A stretch of 64,000 bases of DNA from Yponomeuta sedellus (taxonomy: Eukaryota; Arthropoda; Insecta; Lepidoptera; Yponomeutidae). The stretch is taken from the NCBI GenBank assembly GCA_934045075.1, contig OW203734.1:10737516-10801515 (forward strand). Reading direction: 5' to 3'. Each line of letters starts with the position of its first letter. Position 1 is the first letter of the stretch. Below are positions 9,985 through 19,477 of this stretch, piece by piece. Both the position numbers and the translations under genes were made by a program. The notes under the pieces were generated by a model. The model had not been told where the DNA came from and did no database searches. It worked only from the letters and a program-made list of their open reading frames with translations.

Positions 9985-10579
9985 AGTACAAGCTTACTAC
10001 GAATTCACAACTATACGTAACTAATGTAGAAAAGAAGACGTTGGTACAAGGCCCGGGATTTGAACACACGAGCTCTAATATGAGGCAAGTGATCTATCGA
10101 CCGACCGTGCTATCTTTTACAGAGTCAAGGCATAATTATTCATGGAAATATATCATAATCAGCCGGTGTCGGTCCACTACTGGACATGCCTCTCCCAAAC
10201 ATAGGCCTCTCCCTTTCCCAATATAAAATATAACATGTATATACTCGTATAATTATTATAGTTGACAATTGTTAGCGCAGCGATATCCCATCTAAATAAC
10301 GCGGGAACATTACATATTAATAGAACCGCAAACAATGAATGCGGTCGGCGATTACGTCCATTTAATTCTGCCATAATTTACGGCTCCAGCCTAACATGAA
10401 AACCACTATTCATTATGTTGAATATTTATGTCAACAGTGTAAAAGAATGTCTGTATCGAAAACGGTTACGATTAATTCCGATGAAAATTATACCTACGCA
10501 ATACAATTTTGTGATAAGCTCTCTCACATTTTCATGCCTATGAAATAAGACGTCTGGATAATAGTAGATTATGCATTAA
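9985..10579. other. No gene; LINE-R end fragment
   Basis: About 10160-10222 on the minus strand is a LINE-R 3' fragment (TCCAGTAGTGGACCG-type motif). An 82-codon frame at 9978-10226 spans it and is not credible as a gene. Confidence 0.45.
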
Positions 10580-10767
10580 GGGAATAAAACCATGTATTAC
10601 GTCATGGGCGGTATATTGAACCCTGAGCGGAGCGAAGGACTCCGAGTTAACTCCCGAGCGCAGCGAGGGAGTTAAATTTTAACTCCTGAGCGAAGCGAGG
10701 GAGTTATGTAGAGTCCTGAGTGAAGCCAGGGGTTCATACCGCCCGAGACTAAGACATGTTTTATTCC
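10580..10767. repeat. Multi-hairpin element bounded by inverted repeats
   Basis: An outer stem (GGAATAAAAC near 10580 with GTTTTATTCC at 10758-10767) and an inner stem (GGGCGGTAT at 10606 with ATACCGCCC at 10736-10744) enclose four consecutive stem-loops. Their arms are ACTCC/GGAGT-like and their loops are variants of GAGCGAAGCGAGG. No coding frame is visible. It may be an unusual MITE. Confidence 0.6.
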
Positions 10768-11285
10768 AGAGGTGAATACTCTACTTTTCACACCATCTGG
10801 GAGACAATAAATTTTTTCTTTTTTTTATTGGTGTTTCGCGCGGTCACACGACACAGTAGTTCAGAAAAAAAAGAAAAAAGGGGTGAGTTTCGAACAACAA
10901 TTCGAATTTCGAATTACAATGCGGGGCTTCTTCATAGTTTTCATGCGAATTTTGACATTCTAAATTCAAATCACTTTATTCCCTAGGGAAATTCTTCATT
11001 ATTATTGCCCTCGAGAGACAAGGCTATGTTTTACGATGATATTTGACGGTACGTAATAAGGCATTGTCGAGCAGGAGGTGTGAAAAATTATTTACTGTGA
11101 AACCTACAACAAACGCCTGGCCTTTTTCACTTTGACTCACTCTATTTAGGGTAATGGGGTATAATGTATTATATTCTTATAGTGACTAGCTCGATAACCA
11201 TGTATTTTGTATAGAATCAGGCGTTACTTCTGCTTGAAAAAGTGGGAGGGAGGGCGGTGCATTAGCTAGCCGCATGGTGCTTGTG
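10768..11285. other. No gene seen
   Basis: AT-rich, with a TTCGAATTTCGAATT palindromic run near 10900. A 76-codon frame at 10756-10986 is not recognisable. Confidence 0.4.
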
Positions 11286-11328
11286 GGATTTTTGGCGGAA
11301 TTCAGCAAAGTAATTTTAACTTTTTAAT
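11286..11328 (+). repeat. 43-bp repeat, left member of an inverted pair
   Basis: It contains TTTTTGGCGGAATTCAGCAA and is identical over 43 of 43 bases to the reverse complement of 13185-13227. Confidence 0.85.
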
Positions 11329-11674
11329 ACCATGTATTTTGTTAACCTGTGTGGCCTATACATAGTTCTAATTGATAAGTATTTTTGTATTTTGTTAGAC
11401 AAATCAAGCGCTTCCCGCTTTAACACTACCTTCCTTGACAACAAGAGAAAAAAAAATCTTAGGATAGATACGTACATACCCAATACTGTACAATATGTAA
11501 GATTCGTTAGCTGTACCTGTATTTTCTCTAAATAAATAAGTTAAAATTGCAAAAAAGCAGTACGATTATCTTACAATCCAATCTGAACTCACAGATTCTT
11601 TGTTTAGTGGCACTTAAGTAGGTATTATGCGCCAAGAGAGAATTATTTTACTTGGCACCATTTTCTTCTCTTTG

Positions 11675-11739
11675 GTCGCGCGTTTTAAATGTCATAAGTC
11701 GCGACTTTCCAGTACATTAACTGTCAAATTCTGACATTT
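11675..11739 (+). repeat. 65-bp direct repeat, first copy
   Basis: It begins GTCGCGCGTTTTAAATGTCA and recurs with a few substitutions at 13781-13845, in the same orientation. Confidence 0.75.
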
Positions 11740-11848
11740 CATTTTTGTCAACTTTAGTTTAGTTAAACCTGAGATTTCCTGCACTTATTATTTATTATTA
11801 TTTATTACTTAGCCTCATAGTTGGGCCATTACGTAGCAAGCGCTGAGG

Positions 11849-12463
11849 TAACACTTCAGACATTAGGATTTCCTTACGATGTTTTTATTCACGTTCAGCG
11901 AGTGATATTGCTACTTCTTCTTCTTAAAGTGCCTCTTCATTACTGGAGGTTGGCAGTCAGCTCTTTACAGCGATCTCTGTTCAGTGCAATTCTGAACAGC
12001 TCCTCCGCGGTTTTAACACCGGTCCACTCCTTGATGTTGCACAACCATGACATCCTTCTCCTGCCCAGCCTTCTCTTTCCTTCCACCTTGCCCATCAAAA
12101 TTGTCTGCAGTAATTGGTATTTACTGCATCGCAGCACATGGCCTAAGTAAGCTACTTTTCGCTGCTTGATGGTGCGGACAAGATCCACTTTCGTGTCCAT
12201 CCGTCTAAGGACCTCAACGTTGGTGACTTTTTCGGTCCAGCTGATCCGGAGCATTCGTCGGCAGCACCACATCTCGAAAGCCGTGAGTTTTTTTTTTTGA
12301 GTTCTTTCTTTACGGTCCATGACTCGCATCCGTATATTGCTACTATGGGCTCACAAATACACATAACTTAGAAAACAAATTCATTAGTACACGCCGGGGT
12401 TCTAAGGGTTCGGGGTTCTCCCGATTCAGAAGCTGGCGGTCTACACCGTTCCGCTACCACCGC
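11849..12463 (-). repeat. SINE-B interrupted by a LINE fragment
   Basis: The 3' half of SINE-B (11849-11915) and its tRNA-like 5' half (12345-12463) are collinear on the minus strand and are separated by 418 bp of LINE. The duplicated ATATTGCTACT lies within the SINE body at the point of insertion. Confidence 0.7.
11916..12333 (-). pseudogene. LINE reverse-transcriptase C-terminal fragment
   Basis: It encodes the tail of an endonuclease-reverse-transcriptase polyprotein: YGCESWTVKK, then after a frameshift AFEMWCCRRMLRISW, GHVLR, and GKRRLGRRRMSWL. This is the conserved post-RT region of RTE-like or related insect LINEs. It is 5'-truncated right at YGCESW and ends in an (AAG)n tail. A perfect 11-bp direct repeat flanks it (11905-11915, 12334-12344). 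It is not functional: there is no RT core and at least one frameshift. Confidence 0.8.
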
Positions 12464-12469
12464 TATTGA

Positions 12470-12676
12470 TTTTTGTCAATAGCGTCTCAAAACCGTGACT
12501 ATTTCCACCGTACTACCCGGGAAAATATAAAGAACTTCGATAAAGGATTTAAAGTTAACTCCGTTTACATCCCACTAATTGATTTGAAGTCTGAATTATT
12601 TTCGCAGCAAATTCAATTTATGAAAGGCAAGAATATTGTAAAATTTTCCCATCATATCCGGGCAATAAATTGGTGA
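12470..12676 (+). pseudogene. Possible hAT-type transposase relic
   Basis: The short frame contains FKVNSVYIPLIDLKSELFSQ followed by a FMKGKNIVKF stretch. It resembles the segment in hAT and related transposases that reads roughly Y[FY]+.[SV].[FY]IP.[LI]D.+...L..RF. There are no catalytic residues and no flanking inverted repeats. The similarity is judged from memory and is short, so this is tentative. Confidence 0.3.
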
Positions 12677-13184
12677 ATATTGTTCGTCGCAGGGTACATA
12701 ATGCCTGGCTGGGACGCCAACTCTATTAAATGTCACAATAGACCGGCAGGTGCGTTTGCTTTTTTAATTAACTTGGATGTAGTACTTACTGTATGAGCAG
12801 TGGCAACGTAGTGGATAGAATGGTTGTTTCATATTCGTGATTACTGGGTTTGATTTCGGGCCGGACCAAAGAGTGTACATTTATGAAATGAAAATGTTTT
12901 ATTCAAAGTAGCGCAGAAGCTGCGGCTTAATGAACGTTACAATTCAAACTAGGCGTCCATTTCAAGGTCTAGATCATTTTGGAGAAAAAATGGACACAAA
13001 ACTCCAAACTTAGTCTTTTTAAAGTCCTTAATTAACAGAGTTTACATAATTATTTTAAAACATAGAACTCATGCATTGTACGGCCTTTAATTCCAAACAT
13101 CATTGTCATCTAAATAATCCTTTATGCTATAGTAGCCCTTTTGGCACAAAGTTTGGCAAAGTTTGGCACAAACACATTTAAAGC
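12677..13184. other. No gene; weak tRNA-like fragment
   Basis: About 12793-12870 has a decayed tRNA-like or SINE-B head (GGGTTTGATTTC). Nothing else is supported. Confidence 0.35.
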
Positions 13185-13227
13185 ATTAAAAAGTTAAAAT
13201 TACTTTGCTGAATTCCGCCAAAAATCC
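13185..13227 (-). repeat. 43-bp repeat, right member of an inverted pair
   Basis: It is a perfect reverse complement of 11286-11328, separated from it by about 1.86 kb. No element with these as clean termini could be defined. Confidence 0.85.
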
Positions 13228-13542
13228 TGAAAATACACAGTAATACAGAGTTTTTTACCACAATGTTTTTGAGGTGTTCCAAATGTCTATGAAAGAGCAG
13301 GTAAAATGCGGAAATACCGGAAAGTATCTTTTATTTCCGACATATGGGATGCAGACTTAGTGGGACAACTTTGATGAAAATTTTTCTACTACATGTGCAT
13401 TGACATGTTTGCGCTTTAGTACCTTGCCAAAGTCAAAATAGTCAAAGTCAGTTTAACATAAATCAGACTAGAAGAGGTTATGGTGACAAGGTTGCAATGT
13501 GTATACATGTTAGTGCACGTGACTGTATAACTATTCGGGTTA
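13228..13542. other. No gene seen
   Basis: No supported features. Confidence 0.4.
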
Positions 13543-13617
13543 GTGGAGGATTGTAAGACAGTGGTGGGCTTTACTGTCAGATGTTATCAAGCCGCCCATA
13601 TGGCCTCTGACATGAGA
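13543..13617 (-). repeat. 5S-SINE fragment
   Basis: Body block on the minus strand (the reverse of GTGGAGGATTGTAAGACAG). It directly abuts an opposite-orientation fragment of the same family. Confidence 0.6.
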
Positions 13618-13702
13618 CTATGGGCTAAGCTTCCTGCGATGCAGGAAAAGACCCGTGCCCCAGCAGTGGGAACATACAAAGGGTTGATATCGATATCGAC
13701 AT
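13618..13702 (+). repeat. 5S-SINE 3' fragment, opposite orientation
   Basis: It runs from GCTAAGCTTCCTGCGATGC to the GGGTTGATATCGATATCG 3' end, head to head with 13543-13617. The junction suggests an inversion or two insertions at one spot. Confidence 0.6.
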
Positions 13703-13780
13703 AAGTAATCTTTCTTACCTTAAAAGTCTGAGGAGTGTCTTTCTAGTGATGTCCTTGCCTTCCTGGGTAGTATGGCGCTA

Positions 13781-13845
13781 GTCGCGCGTTTTGAATGTCA
13801 AAAGTTGCGACTTTCCAGTCCGTCCGTTGTCAAATTCTGACATTT
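13781..13845 (+). repeat. 65-bp direct repeat, second copy
   Basis: Matches 11675-11739 (GTCGCGCGTTTT...TCAAATTCTGACATTT) with scattered substitutions. Confidence 0.75.
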
Positions 13846-14063
13846 TAGAGCCACCAAACGCATGACTCGCGGCATTGCACTACCCGGGCGAGTTTCTGCA
13901 GCACAGAGTATCCTAGCTTAAACTTTTATTTTAAACTAAACTAACCTACCTAAACTACCAAAGTAATATCGATCTAGCAGTCTACCTGACATTGTATATA
14001 GTTTTGTTTTAGATAAGCTACGCTAAAAAAGCGTTTCTATTATTTATTTTTTATTACTTATTT

Positions 14064-14239
14064 CGTAGGCTTGAATCCCGACAAGTACTAATTAAGTACT
14101 TATAGTAGTAAAGCCACTCGCGAACTATGAACGAAAATGTCGTGAGGAATCTGAGTGTTTGAGGTTTTCACATACGTCAGCGCTTGTGGGCACGCGTGAA
14201 AACTAAGCCCATACCTGTAGACGAATGTAGGCTACATAA
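14064..14239 (+). repeat. SINE-B, internally deleted
   Basis: A box-B-like GGCTTGAATCCCGAC is followed by ACTCGCGAACTATGAAC, GTGGGCACGCGTGA and the GTAGGCTACATAA end. Several internal blocks are shortened. Confidence 0.6.
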
Positions 14240-14639
14240 CAATAATGAAATATTATATTGTAAGTATTGCAGCATATAAAGTACTTATAGGATCACTTTT
14301 TGTCCGTTCGTCCATCCGTATCTGTCCGACAAGATTCAGTCTACAGTCCCTTGTAGTTATAGAAAAAAAAATTTACTTAACGCAAAAACATTCCGGCTGT
14401 AATGCCTCAATAAAACGTATATTTCAACACTCCAGAAATTCCTATTGACTTAGGACTATGAAATTTAGCAAGTAATATCATTTTATACTACAAATACAGA
14501 AAGAAACTGAAAATTTACAACATTTGTAATGAAATATCAAGTAATTAGTCTCGGAACTTCGCAAAAAGCTGGGAAAAAACGCGAGACTCGATTCTTAAAC
14601 TATTCATGATATGTAAATACTTACCATCAAGCCTTGTAA
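14240..14639. other. No gene seen
   Basis: A 67-codon frame at 14245-14448 has no recognisable content. Confidence 0.4.
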
Positions 14640-14735
14640 TTGCTTTGAGTAATAAGGCCGCCAATTGTAGGTACTATATTTTTATATAATTTCTATTTGT
14701 GTAATTTCTATGTACAATAAAGAATCTTCTATATA
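14640..14735 (+). mobile_element. LINE 3' UTR tail
   Basis: It has the GTAATAAGGCCGCCAATTGTA block, then TACAATAAAGAATC and a short AT-rich simple tail. It is related to 4518-4627. Confidence 0.55.
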
Positions 14736-14774
14736 TCTTGTATGGAGTCTTGACTCCCACTGTTCGAAATAGAT

Positions 14775-15132
14775 CATCATCAACCCATTATGTCCCCACC
14801 GAGGGGCACAGGTCTCTTCCCTAAGGAAGTAAGGAAGTCATAGGCCATACTCCACCGAGTCCGGATTGGTGGAGGATTGTAAGACAGCGGTGAGCCTTAC
14901 TGTCTGAAGTCACGAAGCCGCCCATAAGGCCTCTGACATGGCTTAACGACTGCCATTACATGACAGCCAGCACCAACTGCTCAGCGTGCCTTGCAAAGCA
15001 CGGAAGCGCTCGAAAAAATGCTACTAGCGGTAGTCATAGGACGGTCACCCACCCTGCGCAGGACCGGGCCTTTTGTTGCTTAACACAAGTAATTGATTTC
15101 AATCACTCTGTTCGACTAGGACACGAGCGCTT
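14775..15132 (-). repeat. 5S-SINE, full length with 14-bp TSD
   Basis: A perfect 14-bp direct repeat (TGTTCGAAATAGAT at 14761-14774 and 15133-15146) defines both ends. On the minus strand it starts AAGCGCTCGTGTCCTAG. The 5S-like stretch follows (TGTTAAGCAACAAAAGG, then GGGTGGGTGACCG), then the body, and a short GATGATGATC 3' tail. It is the clearest evidence in the window that this family inserts by retroposition. Confidence 0.9.
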
Positions 15133-15146
15133 TGTTCGAAATAGAT

Positions 15147-15402
15147 ATAAAAAATATAGAAGTGTACCTTAGGTGCCAGCATACTGAACTTGCCCGGCGA
15201 AGGGGCCCCTTGAGTTTTTCTCTCTGCGTTCAGGTATCCGTTATATTTTTTCACCACAGAAGCACATACACAATAAACAGCACATAAACTTAATGCCTAT
15301 GATAAGCGCTAACCGGGTTTCACGATATAACTGAATAATATGTTAAACGCTCCACAACAACTAGACCGAACCGAGCCGCAATCCGCAGAGAACCAAGTAG
15401 TA
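15147..15402. other. No gene seen
   Basis: No supported features. Confidence 0.4.
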
Positions 15403-15628
15403 CAGTTTGTTAGCTTTTAGAATATACCTCGGCTACTATCTGATATAATCGGATATATTCGTGTAATAGAAATAAATCATAAATTATTATTTATAACTTT
15501 ACATAACTTTTCGAAATTGTGAAGAAAAGTTTTATACAGAGCAGGAAGTAGTATTACACTCGTGTGCTTTCGGTGACAATCGAAGCCTACCGTAGAGCCC
15601 GAGATATATTCTAAAAGCTAACAGACTG
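15403..15628. mobile_element. Tc1/mariner-like MITE, second copy
   Basis: It has the same family termini as 494-707 (CAGTTTGTTAGCTTTTAGA at the left, inverse at the right), TA on both sides, and a conserved interior including GAAGTAGTATTACA. The overlap of the track frame at 15532-15747 is incidental. Confidence 0.75.
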
Positions 15629-15791
15629 TAATAAAGTTGATGCCAACTACCGCACAGAAAAAAAAAAACTACCTGCCATTTCATGAGAAATGTGTCGAAC
15701 ACCCACTTTGCTGGTTTTCTTTTCTGGTTCACCCACTTTGCACGCATTATTAAGCCGGCTTTTCACTATGGGATGTAATATAGTATACATA

Positions 15792-16565
15792 GCGTCCCAA
15801 AGTTATGGGCCATGAAGGGAAAGTACCTTAAATATCGTAGATAGGGTTATTTGCTGAAAGAAGACTTTATGTTATTTTTAAAAGCTAGTAATTTTGCATT
15901 CAAAGATTTTCTAAAAATTACTTGCCTTGTCTGGGAATCGAACCGACTTAAATATAAAAAAAAACACCACTACTTTTATGATGCCAATAGAAATTATGGC
16001 CAAAAACTAATAACACGTCTTAAGTAACATGGTATTTTAAAAGAAAGGAACAGCGTGAAATTAATCATTTTAATCAAATTAAAAAAATACTTGAAACTGC
16101 CGTAGGTACATAGTCAATAAGTTGGGTATTTTTTTTGTAAATTAATTAATTAAATGCTTAAAATGTGATCCCTCTTGTCTTACGCAAATTGCCAATCTTT
16201 TAATGAGTTCGCTGCCTGTTGATATTCATTTTTCATTTTCAACTTAATTGACTACGACAGTTTCATGTATGTTTTTAATTTGATTAAAATTATTAATTTC
16301 ACGCTCTTCCTTTCTTTTAAAATACTATGTTACTTAAGAAGAGTTGTTAGGTTTTGGCCATTATTTCGATTGGCATCATAAAAGTAGGGGTGTTTTTTTT
16401 TTAATTTAAGACGGTTCGATTCCCAGTCAAGGCAAGTAATTTTTAGAAAATATTTGAATGCATAATTACTAGCTTTTAAAAATAACATAAAGTCTTCTTG
16501 CAGCAAAATACCCTATCTACGATATTTAAGGTACTTTCCCTTCATGGCCCATAACTTTGGGACGC
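15792..16565. mobile_element. Foldback element with ~300-bp inverted arms
   Basis: The arms 15792-16106 and 16252-16565 are inverted and more than 90% identical by eye. They begin GCGTCCCAAAGTTATGGGCC and enclose about 145 bp. Both arms include GGGAATCGAACCG, a box-B-like string. No transposase is present. Flanks near both ends are AT-rich and the target duplication is not resolved. Confidence 0.8.
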
Positions 16566-16572
16566 CCTGTAT

Positions 16573-16724
16573 ATTACATCTCGAGATATAATAATTTATC
16601 GCTCGTCATACATTTAGTTATAGAGCAGCTGTAATATTATTATAGCACAGTGTGGTCTCGGTGCTATAACGGTCTCGTACAAAATGTATGACGAGCGATA
16701 AGTTATTATATCTCAAGATGTAAT
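16573..16724. mobile_element. Palindromic MITE beside the foldback element
   Basis: Inverted arms of about 42 bp start ATTACATCTCGAGATATAAT and end with the inverse at 16724. The loop holds a smaller inverted motif (GCTATAACGG). There is no coding capacity. Confidence 0.75.
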
Positions 16725-16736
16725 ATAATTATATTA

Positions 16737-18030
16737 CGAGGGCTGCTACTTATGTATGCGGAATAGAAAAAATAAACAAATGTATATGGCTAAATATGCT
16801 TTTATTGTTTTTTAAAGTATTCTCCACTATGATCGATGTTCTTTTGCATTCAATGAAATCAATTTGTAAAACACTTTTTCCACTCTGATTGAGGTTTCTC
16901 CAAAACGTGCTGTTTGAACGCATCTACGGCATCTTCACGGGTCGAAAATCGTTGACCACGTAATTTATTCTTTACATTTGGGAATAAATAGAAATCATTG
17001 GGAGCCAAATCAGGGCTGTACGGTGGATGACCCATCAATTCTATTTTTTGACCATCCAAAAATGTAGTTGTTTCCTGAGATGTATGATAGCTGGCATTGT
17101 CATGTTGAAGTATGATTCTGCGTCGCTGGTTGTTTTGGCGTATTTCTTCAAATACTTCCGGCAAACAAATGGTCGTGTACCACTTCGAATTAACCGTTGT
17201 GCAATTCTCGAGTGGTATTGTAGCCACATGGCCATTAATACCAAAAAAGCAGGCCACCATTTGCTTTACAGTGCTTTTTGCACGAGCCACTTTCGTAGGG
17301 TTCGTCTCATTTTGAAACACCCAAACTGTTGATTGTTGTTAAGTTTCGGGATCGTACGCGTAGATCCAGGATTCGTCACCTGTGTAGATATTATAAACAG
17401 ATTTTGAATCGCCTCCGTTGAATTTTTTTAAGGTTTTCTTGCACCATTCGACGCGAGCATCTTTTTGATCCTGAGTTAAGTTGTGCGGGATCCAACGCGA
17501 ACAAATTTTTTTTACAGACAAATGTTCATGTAATATCCTATGTATGCTCGTCATACATATGCCCAGAATAGCCTCTATCTCGCGATACGTAACATGGCGG
17601 TCTTGCATTATTAGTTTTTGCACAGCTTCAATATTTTGTGGCACAACCACCGATTTCGGGCGACCTTCTTTAACTTCGTCCGTGACCTTACTGCGCCCGC
17701 GATTAAGCTCACTAAACCAGTGATACACAGTCGTTTTTGATGAAGCTTCACCACCAAAAGTCGAAGTTAATTGATCTACGCACTGTTGTTGCGTTAAACC
17801 ACGTCGAAAATCGTAATAAATCATAGCACGAATATTTTCACGAGTGAGTTCCATTTTTTCAGCGATATGACATTTTAAACCCAACAAAAACAAAACACTA
17901 ACGTATACCTATAAGAGAAAAATAGTAGCGGCCAGTATTTAAAAAAAGAACGAATTTGACCATGGAGGTCAGACATTGCGTTTAAAATTATTGGAATCCC
18001 AGATTCCGCATACATAAGTAGCAGCCTATG
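16737..18030 (-). mobile_element. mariner element, copy 1 (1,294 bp)
   Basis: TA target duplications lie at 16735-16736 and 18031-18032. The terminal inverted repeats share GGCTGCTACTTATGTATGCG, but the two ends differ in their outer bases (CGAGG on one end, CATAG on the other). Copy 2 (35295-36588) has the same length and the same end difference. The element carries one transposase gene on the minus strand. It lies immediately beside the palindromic MITE at 16573-16724. Confidence 0.92.
16802..17854 (-). pseudogene. mariner transposase with in-frame stops
   Basis: The 351-codon frame, counting the final stop, matches the usual mariner length of about 345-350 residues. The N-terminal helix-turn-helix region holds MELTRENIRAMIYYDF and WFSELNRGR. 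The catalytic triad is visible as TGDESW (first Asp), HDNASYH (second) and SPDLAPNDF (third), with 34 residues between the last two, so it is DD34D. It has three premature stops: Lys to TAA after YDPET (around 17339), Trp to TGA after KKCFTN (16859) and an Arg-to-TGA three codons later. There are no frameshifts, so the decay is young. ATG at 17854 is chosen because it begins the conserved MEL start. An upstream in-frame ATG-like start at 17893 is possible but lies in the 5' UTR. Confidence 0.92.
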
Positions 18031-18032
18031 TA

Positions 18033-18478
18033 TATTATATCATGAGATATTTTCCTACATTATACGACTGGAAAACACATTTCTCTTCCTAGTCCTTGTT
18101 TGGGTACCGATTGACGAGTGGATGCGAGCGCCCCATAAATTGGGACACCAATGCATAACTTTCATGTGTTTGCAAATGTTGCACAGGAAACTGCTTTTAT
18201 TCAAGCAACAATATCAGTTTAAGGACGGAGGAGAGGCACTTTGTTAGCGTTGTCTTGTTGCTGAGCTTCGTGCATAGGAAGTTTCAGGTCCCACGCTAGA
18301 AATATATCTTTAAATTTACATAATTGAAGGATATTTAGTGGTCGTTAGGCGGCAGCGCATCTTTATATATCTCCCTTGCACCCGAAAATTATACAAATGA
18401 TTTTTTCAACCTCCTCCTGACCTTGAAAATAACAACTGATTAACAGAATAAAAACCATTGTTACTTTTAAGATCAAGA
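18033..18478. other. No gene seen
   Basis: No supported features. Confidence 0.4.
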
Positions 18479-18955
18479 TTCTCGCTAACTGTGAAGGAAA
18501 ATATTGTGAGGAAACCTCTGAAGTAATGAGAGGAAGGCGCTCGTGGCCTAGTGGACCCGAGCGCGAATCAATCACTAAGGTTAAGCAACAACAGGTGCGG
18601 CCAGGTGTTGGATGGGTGACGATCCTGTGACTACCGCTGGTGGATTTTTTTCCGAGCGCTTCCGTTCTTGGCAACGCATGCTAAGGCGTTGGTGCCGGCT
18701 GTCATGTAATGGCAGACGTTAAATCATGTCCAAGGGCGACTTGTTAACTTCTGATAGTAAGGTCCTCCAACGTCTTACAATCCTCCACCAATCCGGACTT
18801 GATGGTGGGTATGGCCTAACCTTCCTGTGATGTAGGAAGAAACCCGAGCCCCAGCAGTGGGACATACAAAGGGTTGACACCAAAAAATAAGAGATATGAG
18901 ATGTTTATTTACCTCAGCACTGGAAATCGGTTATATTCGATTGAAATCACCGTCT
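18479..18955 (+). repeat. SINE-B interrupted by a 5S-SINE
   Basis: The left piece (CTCGCTAACTGTGAAGGAAA, about 18479-18532) and right piece (TTACCTCAGCACTGGAAATC, about 18900-18955) are collinear parts of one SINE-B. A 5S-SINE lies between them. An imperfect duplication (AATGAGAG against TATGAGAT) may mark the insertion. Confidence 0.55.
18533..18878 (+). repeat. 5S-SINE, full length, forward
   Basis: The head runs GGCGCTCGTGGCCTAGTGG, then GGTTAAGCAACAACAGGTG and GGATGGGTGACG, matching the 5S rRNA internal control region in order. The body follows and the copy ends GGGTTGACACC. It is the only full-length copy in forward orientation, so it is the easiest to read. Confidence 0.85.
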
Positions 18956-19477
18956 GTCCGTTTGCGTTTATCCGCTTATCTGTCTGTCCTCAATTTAGCT
19001 CAGAGAAGTTTACGGGTTTTCTTTGAAGAGAATGCCGATGACGCTAATGTATTGGTTACCAATCTTTAGGTGCACAGCCACGCAATTGTGGAGGTATAAA
19101 AATGTTTCAAAAACACCTTTATACTGACTGAATAGAAACTTGAGCGTGCAACGGCCATATAATTTCTCAAGTTGCAAAATGTTTTGTACCAAACAAAACA
19201 GTCACAAAGAGATACAAACTTCTGGCTTCTCAAAAAGCGCTGCTGTCACTAATTTAAACTTGAGTTGAGTTTAATGCCGCCCAGGCGAATCGGAAATTCT
19301 TAAGCCACGATTTCACTAATGACAACCGCAGACTGGTTTTTTCAGTCGATATTATACTCCTCCATATATTATCGAAGGCCAGTTCCACCCATCTCGGTAT
19401 ACGGGAGCCTTTCCTAACGTGGCGTGCCCGCGAAGACAGTTACTTCAGTAAAGTAATTTTAATGTAATAATTTTGAA
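18956..19477. other. No gene seen
   Basis: A 60-codon minus frame at 19010-19192 is unrecognised. Confidence 0.4.

Noticed and set aside
10606..10744. CpG island or rho-independent-type terminator
   Set aside because: The structure is a set of repeated stem-loops within inverted ends. Bacterial terminators are not relevant in this genome.
12152..12364. Second minus frame beside the LINE C-terminus
   Set aside because: Only its first dozen residues match the LINE. The rest is the wrong frame after a frameshift.
17027..17332. Plus-strand frames opposite the mariner transposase
   Set aside because: They are antisense shadows of a clear transposase gene.
18533..18878. 5S rRNA gene
   Set aside because: Only the internal promoter region is similar. 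The ends of 5S rRNA are not preserved and a SINE body follows.
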